64,000 nucleotides of DNA from Nereocystis luetkeana. Its lineage: Eukaryota; Sar; Phaeophyceae; Laminariales; Laminariaceae. The translations under genes and the position numbers were made by a program. The notes beneath the pieces are model-generated. The model had not been told where the DNA came from and ran no database searches. It saw only the letters and a list, made by a program, of their open reading frames with translations. Every line of letters starts with the position of its first letter. Position 1 is the first letter of the stretch. Location: NCBI GenBank assembly GCA_031213475.1, contig JARUPZ010000013.1, forward strand, positions 3,596,731 to 3,660,730, written 5' to 3'. Positions 53,139 through 64,000 of this stretch are shown piece after piece.

Positions 53139-53863
53139 CTTAGGAGTTTTTCGCAGTTTGGTTGGCACGCGTTGTTCTTACTCTTTCTCGCCCGTTTGTT
53201 TCCCTGGAGTAAGTTTGCTCCGCGCACTGCACGACGGAAACTCAAACGTAGGAGGGTCTGCTTCCCTTCACGGTGGCCGAGCCACTGAGGCCCAGGGCCC
53301 CACAGTGTCCCACCGCCCAAGGCTTGTAGATGTGAATCGAGCGCCTTGTACGCCAGACCGAAAAGAGGAGCACGAGTCTCGGTAGGAGCCCGAATATGAA
53401 GCCCGAGCAGGCCCAAGACAACGGACCTCAATCAAGACACCTTCCGTGCCTTCTCGCTCGGCTGAGTGAGTTCTGCCGTCCAAGACAACTGGCCGTCCCC
53501 GCTTCGTGGAACGCGTGACAGCCAGGCCTTGGGTATTGCAGCTTTGGCTTCCCGCTAGCCCTCTGCTGTCCTAGACACCTGGGCGCCTCCGCTACGCAGA
53601 GCGCGTAGCCAGCCAGCCCGTGGATCCAGCCGCTTTTGTTCCGGACCCGATCACGTCGGGCAGTGTTCTCCGCGCCCCCCAGCTGCATTATTCGTCATCG
53701 GGTCTACCTGCTTCTGCACCAGACGAGCGACTGCTTGAGACTGATTTCCTGCCGAGTATTCCACTGCTTTCCGACCCTGCTCGTACTCGTAGGATGACCA
53801 CAAACGAAAATACCGCTAGTGGTTTTTCGTGTTTTTTCCCCCGCGCCTTGTACAGAAGATGGC

Positions 53864-54240
53864 ACACTGGATTTCAGTATTGATCCTGCTTTCCTCGTCG
53901 CTGTAGCCACCAGTGAAACCTTTGCCCGGAAAATCAGTACTGATGCGGGTTTTAATACTGCTGTTAGAGGGAGCAATGCTGCTACTCGCCCAAGTTTTCC
54001 CGTGCAACGCCCACAAGATTGCACGCTAGATACTAACACTGCGCCAGCCTTCTTCGCTGCTGTAGCCACCAACAACGAAGATTTTGCTTCGAATTTTCAG
54101 TTTTGATGCGAGTTCTAATACTACTGTTGGAGGGAGCGATGCTTTCAATAGGCCCTTCAGCGCCGGGGACGCAAAAAAAATCACACTTGCTGCTAGTACG
54201 CATACGGACACTGGAGACCGGCCAGACGACCGCCCTTCCA
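53864..54240 (+). repeat. Coding-type tandem repeat, about 53 codons x 2.3
   Basis: Units start at 53864, 54023 and 54183, a 159-160 bp period. They read TLDFSIDPAFLVAVATSE, TLDTNTAPAFFAAVATNN and TLAASTHTDTG. Within units FNTAVRGSNAATRP corresponds to SNTTVGGSDAFNRP. The third unit is one base out of frame. Confidence 0.7.
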
Positions 54241-56971
54241 TCGCGGCACATTCTGTGGTCGAGGATCGCTTTTTCAACGCTCGTAGCGCTTGCCGCACAG
54301 CACACCACACCTTGACCACTGCTGTACAAGTTGCTGAAGTACAAGTGCTGCTGATACCACCTCGGCTCCTGCGGTGTGCAACCCTGCGCCCCACCGAATC
54401 CCGCCCCCCCCTGCCCCGGCGCCCCCCTCTGCCCTGATCTCCACCCCTTCTCCGATGTTTTCCTCTCGTCTCCGCCCCAGCATATCACGGGAGGAACCAG
54501 CACGGGAGGCAGCATCCAGCCCCGTCAGGTCTACCAGCGGGCTGAGGGCGTACGTCTCCTCACCCCAGAGCAAGACGTCACGTTCTGCTACACTGCTTTG
54601 CTCCCCGTTGGGGGCGCGGGCACCCCAGCTTCCAAACCCCACGACCCCGGAGGGTGCCGTGGGCTTTGAGCCCGCCGACTCGGAGGAAGATCGGCTGGCA
54701 GCCGCGGAACCTGGCAGTGTGCAAGCGTCACCCCCTCTGCTCCCTGGGGCATGGACCTCTTTCCCCTCGCTGGCCAGGACGGCGATTTTAGAGCACTGGA
54801 TCACCATTTCGGGGTATGTCGAGGGGATCGCGGTGGAACGTCCGGCGCTCGACCAGGTTGAAGTCGACGCGGCCGAGCGGGCCTTGGTCGCCACTGAAGT
54901 CTTCGGGGCAGAAATCTGCGAGGCATCGGGCGCTCGCGCTCACGGCGGCCAAGCAAAAAGCTTATGCTACAGCTCACGCCGCCAGCGCCTCCAAGGCTGC
55001 CGCCAGAGCCTCTGAGGACGCAGTGCGCTCCGCCTCCCGCGCCCGAGAAGTCACCTCCCGCGCCAAGGAAGCTCCGCGGACTGCCCGGGCAGACAACACC
55101 ACGAGAATCCGTCGGTTTGCCGAGGCTGGAGTTTCAGCTGGGGGTCTATCCCTCGTTATGACCCCACCGCTCCAGCCCCCACTCCAGCCCCCCGACAGGG
55201 CACTCCGCACCAGCACCTCACCAGCAAGGTCACCGTCGACGCACGGACCCGAAGGCCCGGGGACACGCATGTTTTGCAGGGGAGTGTCGCCTGCACGGCG
55301 GCCGAGCCAAACCCGTGCTTCCCTCCTGAGGCGGTAACAGTGGTGGTCTCCACCGCCCGTCGACTCCAACGCGAAATGACCTACTGAGCCCTCTCCGTCA
55401 ACGGTGCCTGGATCCGGATGGCCGATAGCCCCCGTTAAGCGCGGCAACGCCGCGCGTTCACCATGGTCTTGGTGGTCAGCCTTCGGAACGTGCACGACGC
55501 TTCCCCCACCAACGTCTCCCGGCTTGACCCTCAAGCCTACATCGCCCGACGCAAGCGTCAGACGCACTCCGCCCACCAGGGACACCAGCTCCCAGACGTG
55601 AGAAAGGGCTGTGGACTAGACCACGCTACCTTCGAGACCGCCCCTCGGACAACCGGGTCCTCACGTTATCTGAGAGTTCGGGATAACTCTACGGCCCAGG
55701 GCAGCTCCCACCGCCGCGCCGATGACCGGGACCACCGGGGGCCGAGAGTAGGAGGTACTCGGGCGGCCATGAAGCCAGGTCTCGCCGCGGCTGAGGTGCA
55801 GACAACATCAGTGGCACGTCTCGCCGAAGCATGGCTGGAAGTGGGGGAAACCGAGTCGAGGGGAAGGGAGGGCTCCAGTGACGGGCGAAAGAGGAGAAAC
55901 CGCCCACGGGAAGACGCTTCTCGAGCTAGCTCCTCCTGCTTCTCCACGAACGGCAGCAGAAGAGCTCCCGTCCCCCAGATCACGAGCATCACCAGCAAAA
56001 GGCAAGTGGTTCCCTCGCTAGGTGATGTTGCTTCTTCCGTCGCTCTTCTTGGTCGCCTGACCATGTCCGATGACCGCGCCATGCCCGTGTCGCCTAACCC
56101 TTGTCACGCCCGAACATCGGCATTCGACTCCGCCGCTGTGGCCTTCCGTGAAAACGGACACCATCGACGTAAAACTTGCGTACAAACAACTGCGACTCGA
56201 AGCTATCTCCCGCATTTTCGCCCTCCCTTTTCCCTCTTCGAATAAACCCTTCCGACGCTGTGCAGCAACTCACCCGTTCGGTCAAGGTCTCCGCGTCTCA
56301 TATTCTCCTGATGTGCAACGATGACAGTCATGAAGGCCTTCGGTCTACCAATTGAATCGCCGGTTGAGAGTACCCGCTCCGTAAATCCTTCGCGTGTGGT
56401 CACGACTGACAAATCCACGACCGCCCCCCTAACGACAGTAAAGGATGCGTTTTTGGGGCAGGTTTTGCGCGTCCTTGCAGGCGGTGCCACGAGACCGGAG
56501 GCGTTCACGCTCCTCCTTAAGTTGCTGAGCTATCGCTTCGACCACACCGACACGGGGGGCAGCTACACCAAGTTGCATAATTTTGGGAGTTTAGCTGAGA
56601 ATTTCGGGGGGTGGTGTCGGCAGCGACGGGGGCTGAGCGTGTTTTGACACCGGGGGTGGAGTTTGTTTTGGAGGTGGTTCGGATGGAAGGTTACGAGCAG
56701 TACCCCAGCTTGATGCCCGCGCTGTACCCGGGAGATTTGGCTACGGTATCGAAGTCGTTCGGCATGGCTACGGTATTGAGGTTGTTCGGCACTTTGGACG
56801 CCATGTGGTTGGCTTTTAAGACTCTCGCGAATAATTTGACACATGCCATCAACAGCGAAACCTATTTTTACGGCGAAACCTATTTTTGTTTACCTGCCTC
56901 TATCTGTCGTGTTCATGGCAGACGGGATCGCGCAATAATCCGCTTGAAATGAACGGCAACAAATCCATCCC

Positions 56972-57095
56972 TATTGCGGGGGGGCATAGTAAATAGGACC
57001 AACTATTGTTGGCAAAATTATCGAAATATATATATACTTTGTATATATATATTCGTCTGTACCGTAAATCCTATTTAATATGGTCCGCCGTGATA
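56972..57095. mobile_element. MITE family A copy inside the gypsy-type element
   Basis: TATTGCGGGGGGGCATAGTA at the left, TTTAATATGGTCCGCCGTGATA at the right; the centre has an expanded (AT)n. Coding-type sequence resumes on both sides. Confidence 0.85.
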
Positions 57096-59559
57096 GCTGG
57101 CTCGACCTGTGGGTTGACACCTCTTCCAACTGCTGGCCCCTAGACGAACGCCACTACGCTGAAGTTCACGCTGTCTGCATGTCCATCAAGACCGATGACC
57201 CTCCCCTCTAGAGCGGTCTACTTTCGTTGTCCGCTTGCGCTACCGCACTCAGCGAAACCCGACGCCAGTGGCTGAGTTACCACCAAGACACACACTCAGA
57301 CAGTGTAGACGCCACTTCCAAAACCTTAGCACCATTTTTCAACCCTGACCTCGGAACGCTTAGCGACGGCGGCGAGGCGTTCCGCCGTTGGCAAGAGCGC
57401 ATGATCCGACACCGCCGCGATACCAAAATCTTCACACCCGAACAGACTGCACAGCCTGACAAAACTAAAGCGTGGTTTCGGCCACTCGCGTGGGCAGCGC
57501 GGGGGCCAGCAGAGCACACAAGGTGATGACTACAACACACACGCGGGACGACGACACCAACAGTCTAACCCTGGTCATCACGGTGGTTGCTCGACGGCCT
57601 CTGTCTCTCCTGCCTCAGCTCCCGCCTCGGGGAATCACTACGGTGCTTCGCACAAGTCGAGCGGAAAACCCGAACGGACGCCAGCCAGGCATCTTCGGCG
57701 CCGGTATGTGACAGGGATCGACGGCCGTTAGGCCCCTCCTGTCCGTCCGCCGCCAGCAGTTCCGGGAGGACAAACTTTGATTCACAAGATGCTTGTGCCC
57801 CAGGCTCGCTCAGCGCTCAGCACCGACTCGCCCCGATCTCGCCCCGCGTGTCGCCCCATACTTCGGGCCGACGCAGCGTCCCAGCCTCACTTAATTCACC
57901 GGAGAGCCCCCGGGTGTCTCCCCCGTCGCCGGGAGCCCGCGCTTCAAACGACGCTCCCCTCTGCCTGGGGCCGAGAGCAGGCGACCCAAAAGCCGCCTTC
58001 CACAACCATGCACCGCGCGGTACCACGAGTGCCACGCCATCGCAGCATCGTCCCCCTCATTCACCTGCCGGCCAGATGCCGTGGCGGTCGGTTTGAGGTT
58101 CGGGAAGGCCAACACCGAAACCCCCGAGATCTCGGTTTAAGCTCGACTCGACGTTTCCTCGCAGTAATGGTGGCCGCTCCACCCTTTTTCCTATCAAGGA
58201 GAGGTCGACAAGGTTGGCTACCTCGTCCCCCATCCCCACCAGGTCTACAGGAAGGAAGTCCTCTCCGGCAGACACTTTGTTGCCCCCCACCCGAGCACCG
58301 TGTCTGAAGTCGTCTACAGCATCTGCAAACCCTCTTTCGTCTTCGCGCACGCCACTTCACGTGCGCAGCGCTCCTTCGGCTCCAGCGGAACAGCAGAACC
58401 CTGATACAGCCCATCGAGTCAGTGATGACTCTACGACCTCCGGTCAGATCAACCGGACAGCATGCCCGTTAAACAAGGAAGAATCGCAACTCTCGTCAAA
58501 GCAGGATGAGATCAGAGCCCCCTGCCCCCTTTGGTCTAGGATAGAGATCACCGGGCGCATAAGAGAACCGTCTGGCGATTTTGTGCCTACGGGTACAGAG
58601 CCAGTTTACGCGGAATCGGACTCCCCTCGTGCACCAGAAACTCGGTGTTCTCATAAAAGCACACTCTCCCTCCACACACCGCAACTATCTGCGGACACCG
58701 ACGGCTCGGCACCGTCGGTTTTCGACCTCACTCGCAAGTATTTAACAGAACGGGTAGTACTGTTCTGGCAACCCCCCTTCTACTTTTCGCAGTGGTCTCC
58801 CTCGTCTATTATCGTTGACGAACTCGTGATGTGTCATATCACTGCGTGGAGCAGTACATGATCGGCTGAAACGGATCGCCTTTTTTAGGACCACGACGCA
58901 GCGGAGCGGAGTATGACCTCGCTAGACCCACTCGAGCACATGCGCCTAGGTCGAGGCGTGCATAATTTCGACTGCGCTATCTGGGACAACGTTTGAGAAG
59001 ACGCCGTCCTCGCTGGTAATTTTTGCCCACTTCATGCAGAACCCGGCCATGAACCAGCACCTATTGAGCTCTGGCTCACCATTTATGGCTGAAGCCGGCC
59101 CTTTTACCCCTATGTGGGGCAATGGTTTCCGGGCAGGCGACCCCGAGGCCCAAGGCCCCTCTCGGTGGCGAAGGAAAAACAAATGCTCGGGAAAGCTCTT
59201 CCGCCGTTCGCGACACCCTTCGCGCGAGCGAGGCCGGGTTGGCACACGCCGCCTCCTCTCGCCAATTCTGCACTCCGACCACGCCCGACATAATTCATGA
59301 GACTTCACCAGCGCAGCCCTGCCCTTTGGCCGTGGCCCACGCGTGTCCAGGTCTCCCCTTGGAGTTTTCAACCTGTGTTTTCTGACGCGCCTGCTGAGCA
59401 CAGCCCCGAGGCTCTCGCTGTCGCACCCAGTGTCGCCTTGTCCCTCGCGCTGTCAGACTACGGCCCCTGCCTTGTCGGGGGTACCGTCACCCTGGGCGAC
59501 TCCTCTTTTACAGCTTAAATCGTGATTCACAGCGGAGCTGGCGCTTTCGCATTTTCTTG

Positions 59560-59880
59560 GTGTGTGTTCGCTTATTGACACTGGCTCCCCACAGACTTTC
59601 ATTCTAAGAGACGTTTTGGATCACATGCGCTCGCTTGGTGCAGCATCCGCCGGGTGCGAGCAGGAAGGTGCCCCTCGTTCTTGGGGGGGCTTTGGCGAGT
59701 TGGCCCCTCTGAAAACCTCGACGAGTGTACGCCTGGGCGTCCATTAGTTTCGAGAAGATGAGCCTACGTGCTCCCTCGCAGTTTGGGCCTTCGTGATCCC
59801 CCCCTCAGTGATACAGCATGCAGTGCTGCTGGGACGTGACAGCTGGATGCTTTTAAAAGTCGCTTCTCCCGCTCTCTGCA
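59560..59880 (+). pseudogene. Retroviral-type aspartic protease remnant
   Basis: SLIDTGSPQTFI at 59568-59603 is the active-site motif (DTGS). About 80 codons on, in another frame, LLGRDSWM matches the family's C-terminal GRD signature. A stop and frameshift lie between. Position before RT fits. Confidence 0.75.
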
Positions 59881-59944
59881 ACCTCGGCTGTCCGACCGAC
59901 GCGTTTCTGGCGAGCTGGAGGTAGTTTACCACGCTGCGACAGGC

Positions 59945-60334
59945 ATGTCGGTTTACGCCATCGACCCCGCCGCTTCGGGTGGAGGCTTCCACCTACGCTA
60001 CGAGGGCGCAGCAGGCGTCACCCTGTGCAACGATCCCCAATTGCTTGCAGTCAATTTGGTTCGCCGCGATGGCTCCCCGGCACTCAATGGACACTACTTG
60101 GTAGACATGATGCCCAAGCCCAACCTACCGTCGGTAGAGGAGCACTCCGTCGCCTCCGGGCGACATGTTCTTCCCCTCGTTGAAGATACGGATCTCGAGA
60201 CGGGGAATATTCTCGGCGTCGCCCACGCTCCACTGATGAGCGTCTCGCTGGACGTAATGCAGCACGACCTCAGTTTCAGCAGTTACAGATCCATCCCACG
60301 CAGCTCCAGCCTCGTCCTCGCCTTAACTGCTTGA
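59945..60334 (+). pseudogene. Protease-RT linker, unrecognised
   Basis: One 129-codon frame (GGGFHLRYEGAAGVTLCNDP onward) between protease and RT. It may be the spacer that precedes the polymerase in these elements. No domain. Confidence 0.35.
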
Positions 60335-60559
60335 GCGTTTGAGTTCAGAACAGCGCTCTTCGTTCCTGCGCGTCTTGGCACGTTTGAGGTTTCATCTGCG
60401 AGCGGTTGGTTTTGACCTTCATGGCACGGACTGGACCCCTGAGACCATCCGACAGCAGGGGGGTGTTATCTGAGGTTTTCCTGGCGTTTTCTCGAAGCAC
60501 AAGTCGGAAATTTGGTTCCTGCTCCTCGATGCCTTTCGTGATTTCGACCCCTAGAGGAA

Positions 60560-61112
60560 GCGCTCCTGCCACGTCCAGACCGCATCGCACCGATCCCACC
60601 TTGCCCAAATGGGTGGAGGCCACCTTGGACCAGTACCTGGCAGCAGACTTGATCCAGCACTCGACCTCTCCGTACTCGAGCCCGCGAGTAGCCATCCCGA
60701 AGAAGTTTGGAGGCGTTGGGATCACCGTAAACTGCAAGAAACTCAACCAGATCAGCAGCCTCATCCAGCTGCCTTTTCCACGCGTTGACCAAGTCCTCGA
60801 CCCCCTGGGGAAGGGTCGAGTGTTTCCCCTATTCGATTTGGTCTCCTCGTTCCACCAGATTACCGCGCACGAGGAAACCGTTCCTCTCACGGCGCGAGCC
60901 TCGACGAGCGGCTCGTCATGCCCCAAGGCAGCAACGCCTCGCCCGGTTGGTTCGTGAAGGTGATTAACGAAGTTATTGAAGGTTTGGCACAGGTGGCGGC
61001 CTACCTCAATGATGTGATCGGTTTCGACTCTGATCCGACGGCTCACGTCAAGACGATACGAGCCCTCTTCGAACGCTTACGCAAACACAACCTCAAGCTC
61101 TCCCCCTTTTAA
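60560..61112 (+). pseudogene. Ty3/gypsy reverse transcriptase remnant, catalytic Asp lost
   Basis: LPKWVEATLDQYLAADLIQ, STSPYSSPRVAIPKKFGG, NCKKLNQ, FPLFDLVSSFHQI and VMPQGSNASPGWF are the expected successive RT motifs. A frameshift lies between about 60880 and 60930. The polymerase box reads AYLNDVIGFD at 60999-61028. Asn replaces the first Asp of YxDD, so the enzyme would be inactive even without the frameshift. Confidence 0.88.
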
Positions 61113-61349
61113 CGCTCGTCTTGGCGCCACGGGCGCAATTTTTCTGGGTCACTCTATTTCGCCTGGGGGTATACGTCCAAATGCGGGAAAAACTCGGCTT
61201 CGACAAAAATACCCATGCACGACAATCTCAAGCAGGTCCTTGCACTGATGGGCGGCGTGGGATTTTGCCGCAAATTCCTACCCGACCTGTCCAAGCGGAT
61301 ACGACCTCTCACCGCCCTTATCCCGAAGGGGGTTAAGTAAGACTTTACG

Positions 61350-61790
61350 CCGGCCATGGAAGTTTTGTTCGCGAGATCGTTGCCGATCTCGCTACCCCAC
61401 CAACTTTGGTCTTCCCGGAGTGGGACGCTGTAGCCGTGTACTGCGACGCCTGTATCGACAGTTTTAGTGCCGCGCTCGAACAAGAACAACCGGTCGGCTC
61501 GGTACGTCCCATTGCTTATATCAGCTGCGCTACCCTCGATTCCGAGAGGCACTGAAGCCCGTTGGACTTGGAAGCTGGTAGCATTGTCTGGGCCACCAAA
61601 TAAATTCGAGGTTACCTATGGGGCACGAAGTTCCGCCTTTTTCTGGACCACAAGGCGCTCAAGGGCATCGCTAAAGTAGGGGACCACAACGCGCGACCCC
61701 AGCGGTGGCTTGAGTTTCTTACAGCGTTTGACTACACCCTCGAGTACCGCGTGGGTAGCGCCAGCGGAAAATGCCAATTTTCAATCCCGT
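61350..61790 (+). pseudogene. RNase H remnant
   Basis: VYCDACIDSFSAALEQEQ, PIAYISCATL, PLDLEAGSIVWATK and FLDHKALKGI are the RNase H series, spread over three frames with a stop after TLDSERH. Confidence 0.82.
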
Positions 61791-62620
61791 TTGCCGGAGT
61801 CCGCAACAGAACACGACTGCAGTGGGTCTAGCAGCTTCACCCCCTTCGAGGACGGCGGCTATTTCCTCATGCGAGCCTGCGGGCTTCGCACGCGCACCTC
61901 ACCGACTCCTGGTGTCGGTTTGAGTTGGCTGGTGCCCCACACCGAAAGCGTCGTCTTGGGTGGGCTGCCTTTCACCTCCTCGGATTTTCGCGATTTTCGC
62001 GCACACGGGCCACGTATGAGGACTGACGACCTTTCTGCTCCTTTGGGGAGGTTCGTCGCTCGTGTATCTGCTCCCGTCGCCACCATCGAATGCCCTCCGG
62101 GCTTGTTTTTGTTTCATCCACTGCCAACCCTGCTTTCGCTTCGGTTTTTATCGTACCCTCAGGGGGCGACCACGGTTCTGCAGACGCCCCCGCTGCAACG
62201 ACGAATGTCGCTCAGCGCGCTCCTCTCCCGACGAACACTTTACAGGGAGAAAATTCCGCCGTGATTACTGATCTGGCCTCGTGTGGCCCTTCACCGCTTG
62301 GCAACCCGGCGGCTCTGGTTACCTTGCCACCTTCAGGCCGCATCTCAATCCGGGCGCCCGGACGAACAGCCGTTGCCACTGGCACCGCGCCTCCTGATGT
62401 TTATTATGGCTTCGGGCCCGGGGGAGGGCCTACACCATCCGTCTGGCGTGGTATTACCCCGCCGCGATCCCCGCGGCTATGACAGCCCGCACCCGTCAGT
62501 ATAGCTCCACCTTCTGCCGCGTAGTCGATGCCGACGGTACCCCTCCCGTCCGACCGCGACCGCACCGAGCCCGTCGGAACTCCTCTTTTACGGCTTCCGC
62601 CGGCCAACTGACGCACCGCC
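61791..62620 (+). pseudogene. RNase H-integrase interval, unrecognised
   Basis: 830 bp of open, GC-rich frames with no recognised domain. Longer than the usual linker between RNase H and integrase. It may include degraded integrase N-terminal sequence or extra coding material. Confidence 0.35.
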
Positions 62621-62939
62621 CGTGATCACTACCGACTTGGACGCCCTCGGCGCAGCTGCCGATTTTCAGTTCGGTGATTCAGCAGCGCTATTCTCACGCC
62701 GACTCGGCTCGGGAACAACAGGCCGAGCCCGCGTTCAACACCGCCAAGCGCTACGTAGCCCTTGGCCGGCCGGAATCTTTGCACGCCGACTTGTTGTCGT
62801 GTTTCCCTTCCCACCAGCGCCCGCTCTTTTCGGAGGTAGGTTCAGAAGCTGGCTAATAAAGGCCATCTGCACACACCGACGCGGGCATCGTTCTACTGGT
62901 CTGACAGCCGTCCCCCCCCCCCCTGCGTCGGGCACGCAA

Positions 62940-63410
62940 TGCCCAGTGGGTCGTACGGCTTGTTTACTGAACGACGAGCTTATTCGCATCTATGGGCCGC
63001 TGCTCATGCGCCCCTGGGTCATGCAGGCTTGTCATCCCACAGCTTTCTGCCACTTGGGAGCCACGCGCACCCTACGTAAGCTCGAACGTTTACATTGATT
63101 GGTGAATCGGTATGAGCATTTGCGCCCGGTGGTGGTTACGCAACTATCTCCTTGAAGCGCCAAGCACGGAAAATGTCGCGGCAGACGGTAGGATGGCCCG
63201 CCACCACGTTGCTTTTGCCAGAAGGGCCCAGCATTGCCGTCCGCGTCGACTACTTCGGGCCTCTCCCGGTGACGCCTCGAGGTAATACCTACATCTAGCT
63301 TTTCATTGGTAATTTCAGCCGCCGAGCCGACACGTTCGCCGTCACAGCGGCCGAGTTCAACGCTGAGGACAGGGACGCTCTGTGTCCCGACCTTGATCAT
63401 AACCGGGTCT
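62940..63410 (+). pseudogene. Integrase remnant: zinc head and start of DDE core
   Basis: ACHPTAFCHLGATRTLRK followed by LERLH has the His-His spacing of the HHCC head. VDYFGPLPVTPRGNTYI, interrupted by a stop, carries the first catalytic Asp of the core. The core ends at about AAEFNAED and nothing of its second half is found. The element is truncated or rearranged here. Confidence 0.75.
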
Positions 63411-63464
63411 CGAAAACCAAGTGATCCAAGACATGAAAAAAATATAAAACAACATTCTCGGGCT

Positions 63465-63500
63465 GGTGGAGGGGGCGGGGGTACTCGATGGGGGGGGCGG
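63465..63500 (-). repeat. Family D end fragment
   Basis: GGGGGTACTCGATGGGGGGGG is the reverse complement of the GATATCGAGTAC plus C-run end of family D copies near 6840, 7560 and 8280. Confidence 0.5.
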
Positions 63501-64000
63501 ATGGGGATCTCTGAAGACAAGCGATCCACAAAAAAAAATGGAAAATTAGGTTAACAACAGCTTGCTCTCCGAGGCGTTCTACGACATAGACGTTCACCAT
63601 ATATATTATATTTTAAGAGGCTCTTATGTTTCCCTAAGGTAAATATATAATGGGACAAACGTATGAATACGACCGGTGCCATACATGTTCGTTCGTATAT
63701 CGTACCTGTACGTAGGTCTTATGCCCCAATATGAGGAGCCCTCATCATATGAGGCCAGGGTCTATTGAGGTCTGAAACATGAGGCGCCGGGTAATGATCC
63801 CATGCACGGTGGCTCAGGAAGTGTTTTTCCCCGAATGTGAAACAGCAGTGTACTACTGACTTTAGCATCTCTCTATCGTAAAGTGCCTCTTCCCCCAATT
63901 CCGAAAACGAACGGGAGGGGTGTGATCACAGGACGATTTGGAGGGGAACAGTTTTTTTCTAGTTTTTTTCAATTCTGGACCACTTGGTTTTAGCATTTTT
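63501..64000. other. MITE C end fragment (63568-63630), otherwise nothing
   Basis: GAGGCGTTCTACGACATAGACGTTC and AAGAGGCTC match the right end of family C in reverse orientation. The remainder to the window end has only short frames. Confidence 0.55.

Larger units (their letters stand above)
53139..59559 (+). pseudogene. Long 5' internal region of the gypsy-type element (gag position)
   Basis: About 6.3 kb excluding the MITE. No zinc knuckle or capsid motif that I can recognise. Frames include an Ala-rich helical stretch (54816-55337, YATAHAASASKAAARASEDA), a Pro-rich stretch (54374-54480) and several unrecognised pieces (56321-56647, 57227-57526). A gag protein is expected here from position. 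Frames change often, so it is dead or I am missing introns. Most of this span is GC-rich and open in more than one frame, which weakens any call. Confidence 0.45.
52843..63425 (+). mobile_element. Decayed Ty3/gypsy-type LTR retrotransposon, 3' end lost
   Basis: The order is 5' LTR, primer-binding site, long 5' internal region, aspartic protease, RT, RNase H, integrase, all on the plus strand. RT and RNase H before integrase is the Ty3/gypsy order. Every domain is broken by frameshifts or stops and no 3' LTR is found. The RT catalytic motif is YLND instead of YxDD. A MITE A is inserted at 56972-57095. At about 10.6 kb it is long, because more than 6 kb lies before the protease. Confidence 0.85.

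Noticed and set aside
60345..61046. 233-codon minus-strand frame
   Set aside because: Antisense of the gypsy RT region; the plus strand carries the conserved motifs.
1..64000. A bacterial or viral genome as the source
   Set aside because: LINE, SINE, LTR and MITE content, tRNA-derived repeats, TTAGGG repeats and low gene density point to a eukaryotic nucleus.

Overview
The window looks like nuclear DNA of a eukaryote. Protein domains are split among decayed retroelements, tRNA-derived SINE-like repeats are common, and there are no operons or ribosome binding sites. There is also an internal tract of TTAGGG-type telomere repeat. The one convincing host gene encodes a membrane-anchored protein with five Notch-type LNR modules. 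A stramenopile, perhaps a brown alga, is my best guess for the source. That guess is inference from general character only; nothing in the sequence proves it.

Layout. From 1 to 14.8 kb lie short inverted-repeat elements (MITE families A, B and C), SINE-like repeats, a dispersed ~550 bp repeat (family D) and small tandem duplications, with no gene I can support. The LNR gene is at 14950-16455 on the minus strand. From 17 to 24 kb there are more MITEs and a degenerate array of an ATGGGCGACCC-like motif. From 24.4 to 31.2 kb is a head-to-tail cluster of one non-LTR retrotransposon family. Its middle copy carries an uninterrupted frame of about 1128 codons with an AP-endonuclease and a reverse transcriptase. 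From 31.9 to 34.4 kb is a nest of insertions three levels deep. From 38.0 to 39.4 kb a miniature LTR element (TRIM) sits inside a MITE. From 39.5 to 50.6 kb are 5'-truncated or frameshifted LINE remnants of at least two families on both strands. From 52.8 to 63.4 kb is a long, dead Ty3/gypsy element: LTR, primer-binding site, a very long 5' internal region, then protease, RT, RNase H and integrase remnants, with no 3' LTR.

How the parts relate. The window is mostly a record of transposition. Empty and filled versions of the same sequence occur side by side, so target-site rules can be read directly. MITE A duplicates TA. MITE B duplicates TA or TTAA. The TRIM duplicates 4 bp (GTCC), and it shares LTR ends and the start of its primer-binding site with the large gypsy element, which is therefore its likely helper family. 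The LINE has a (CA)n tail and one insertion whose 5' part is inverted, as expected from twin priming. The LNR protein is unusual because all five modules lack the same two cysteines, the pair that bond to each other in Notch, and carry six extra ones. Family letters (MITE A-C, D, E, SINE1-3, LINE A-F) are my own labels, not database names.
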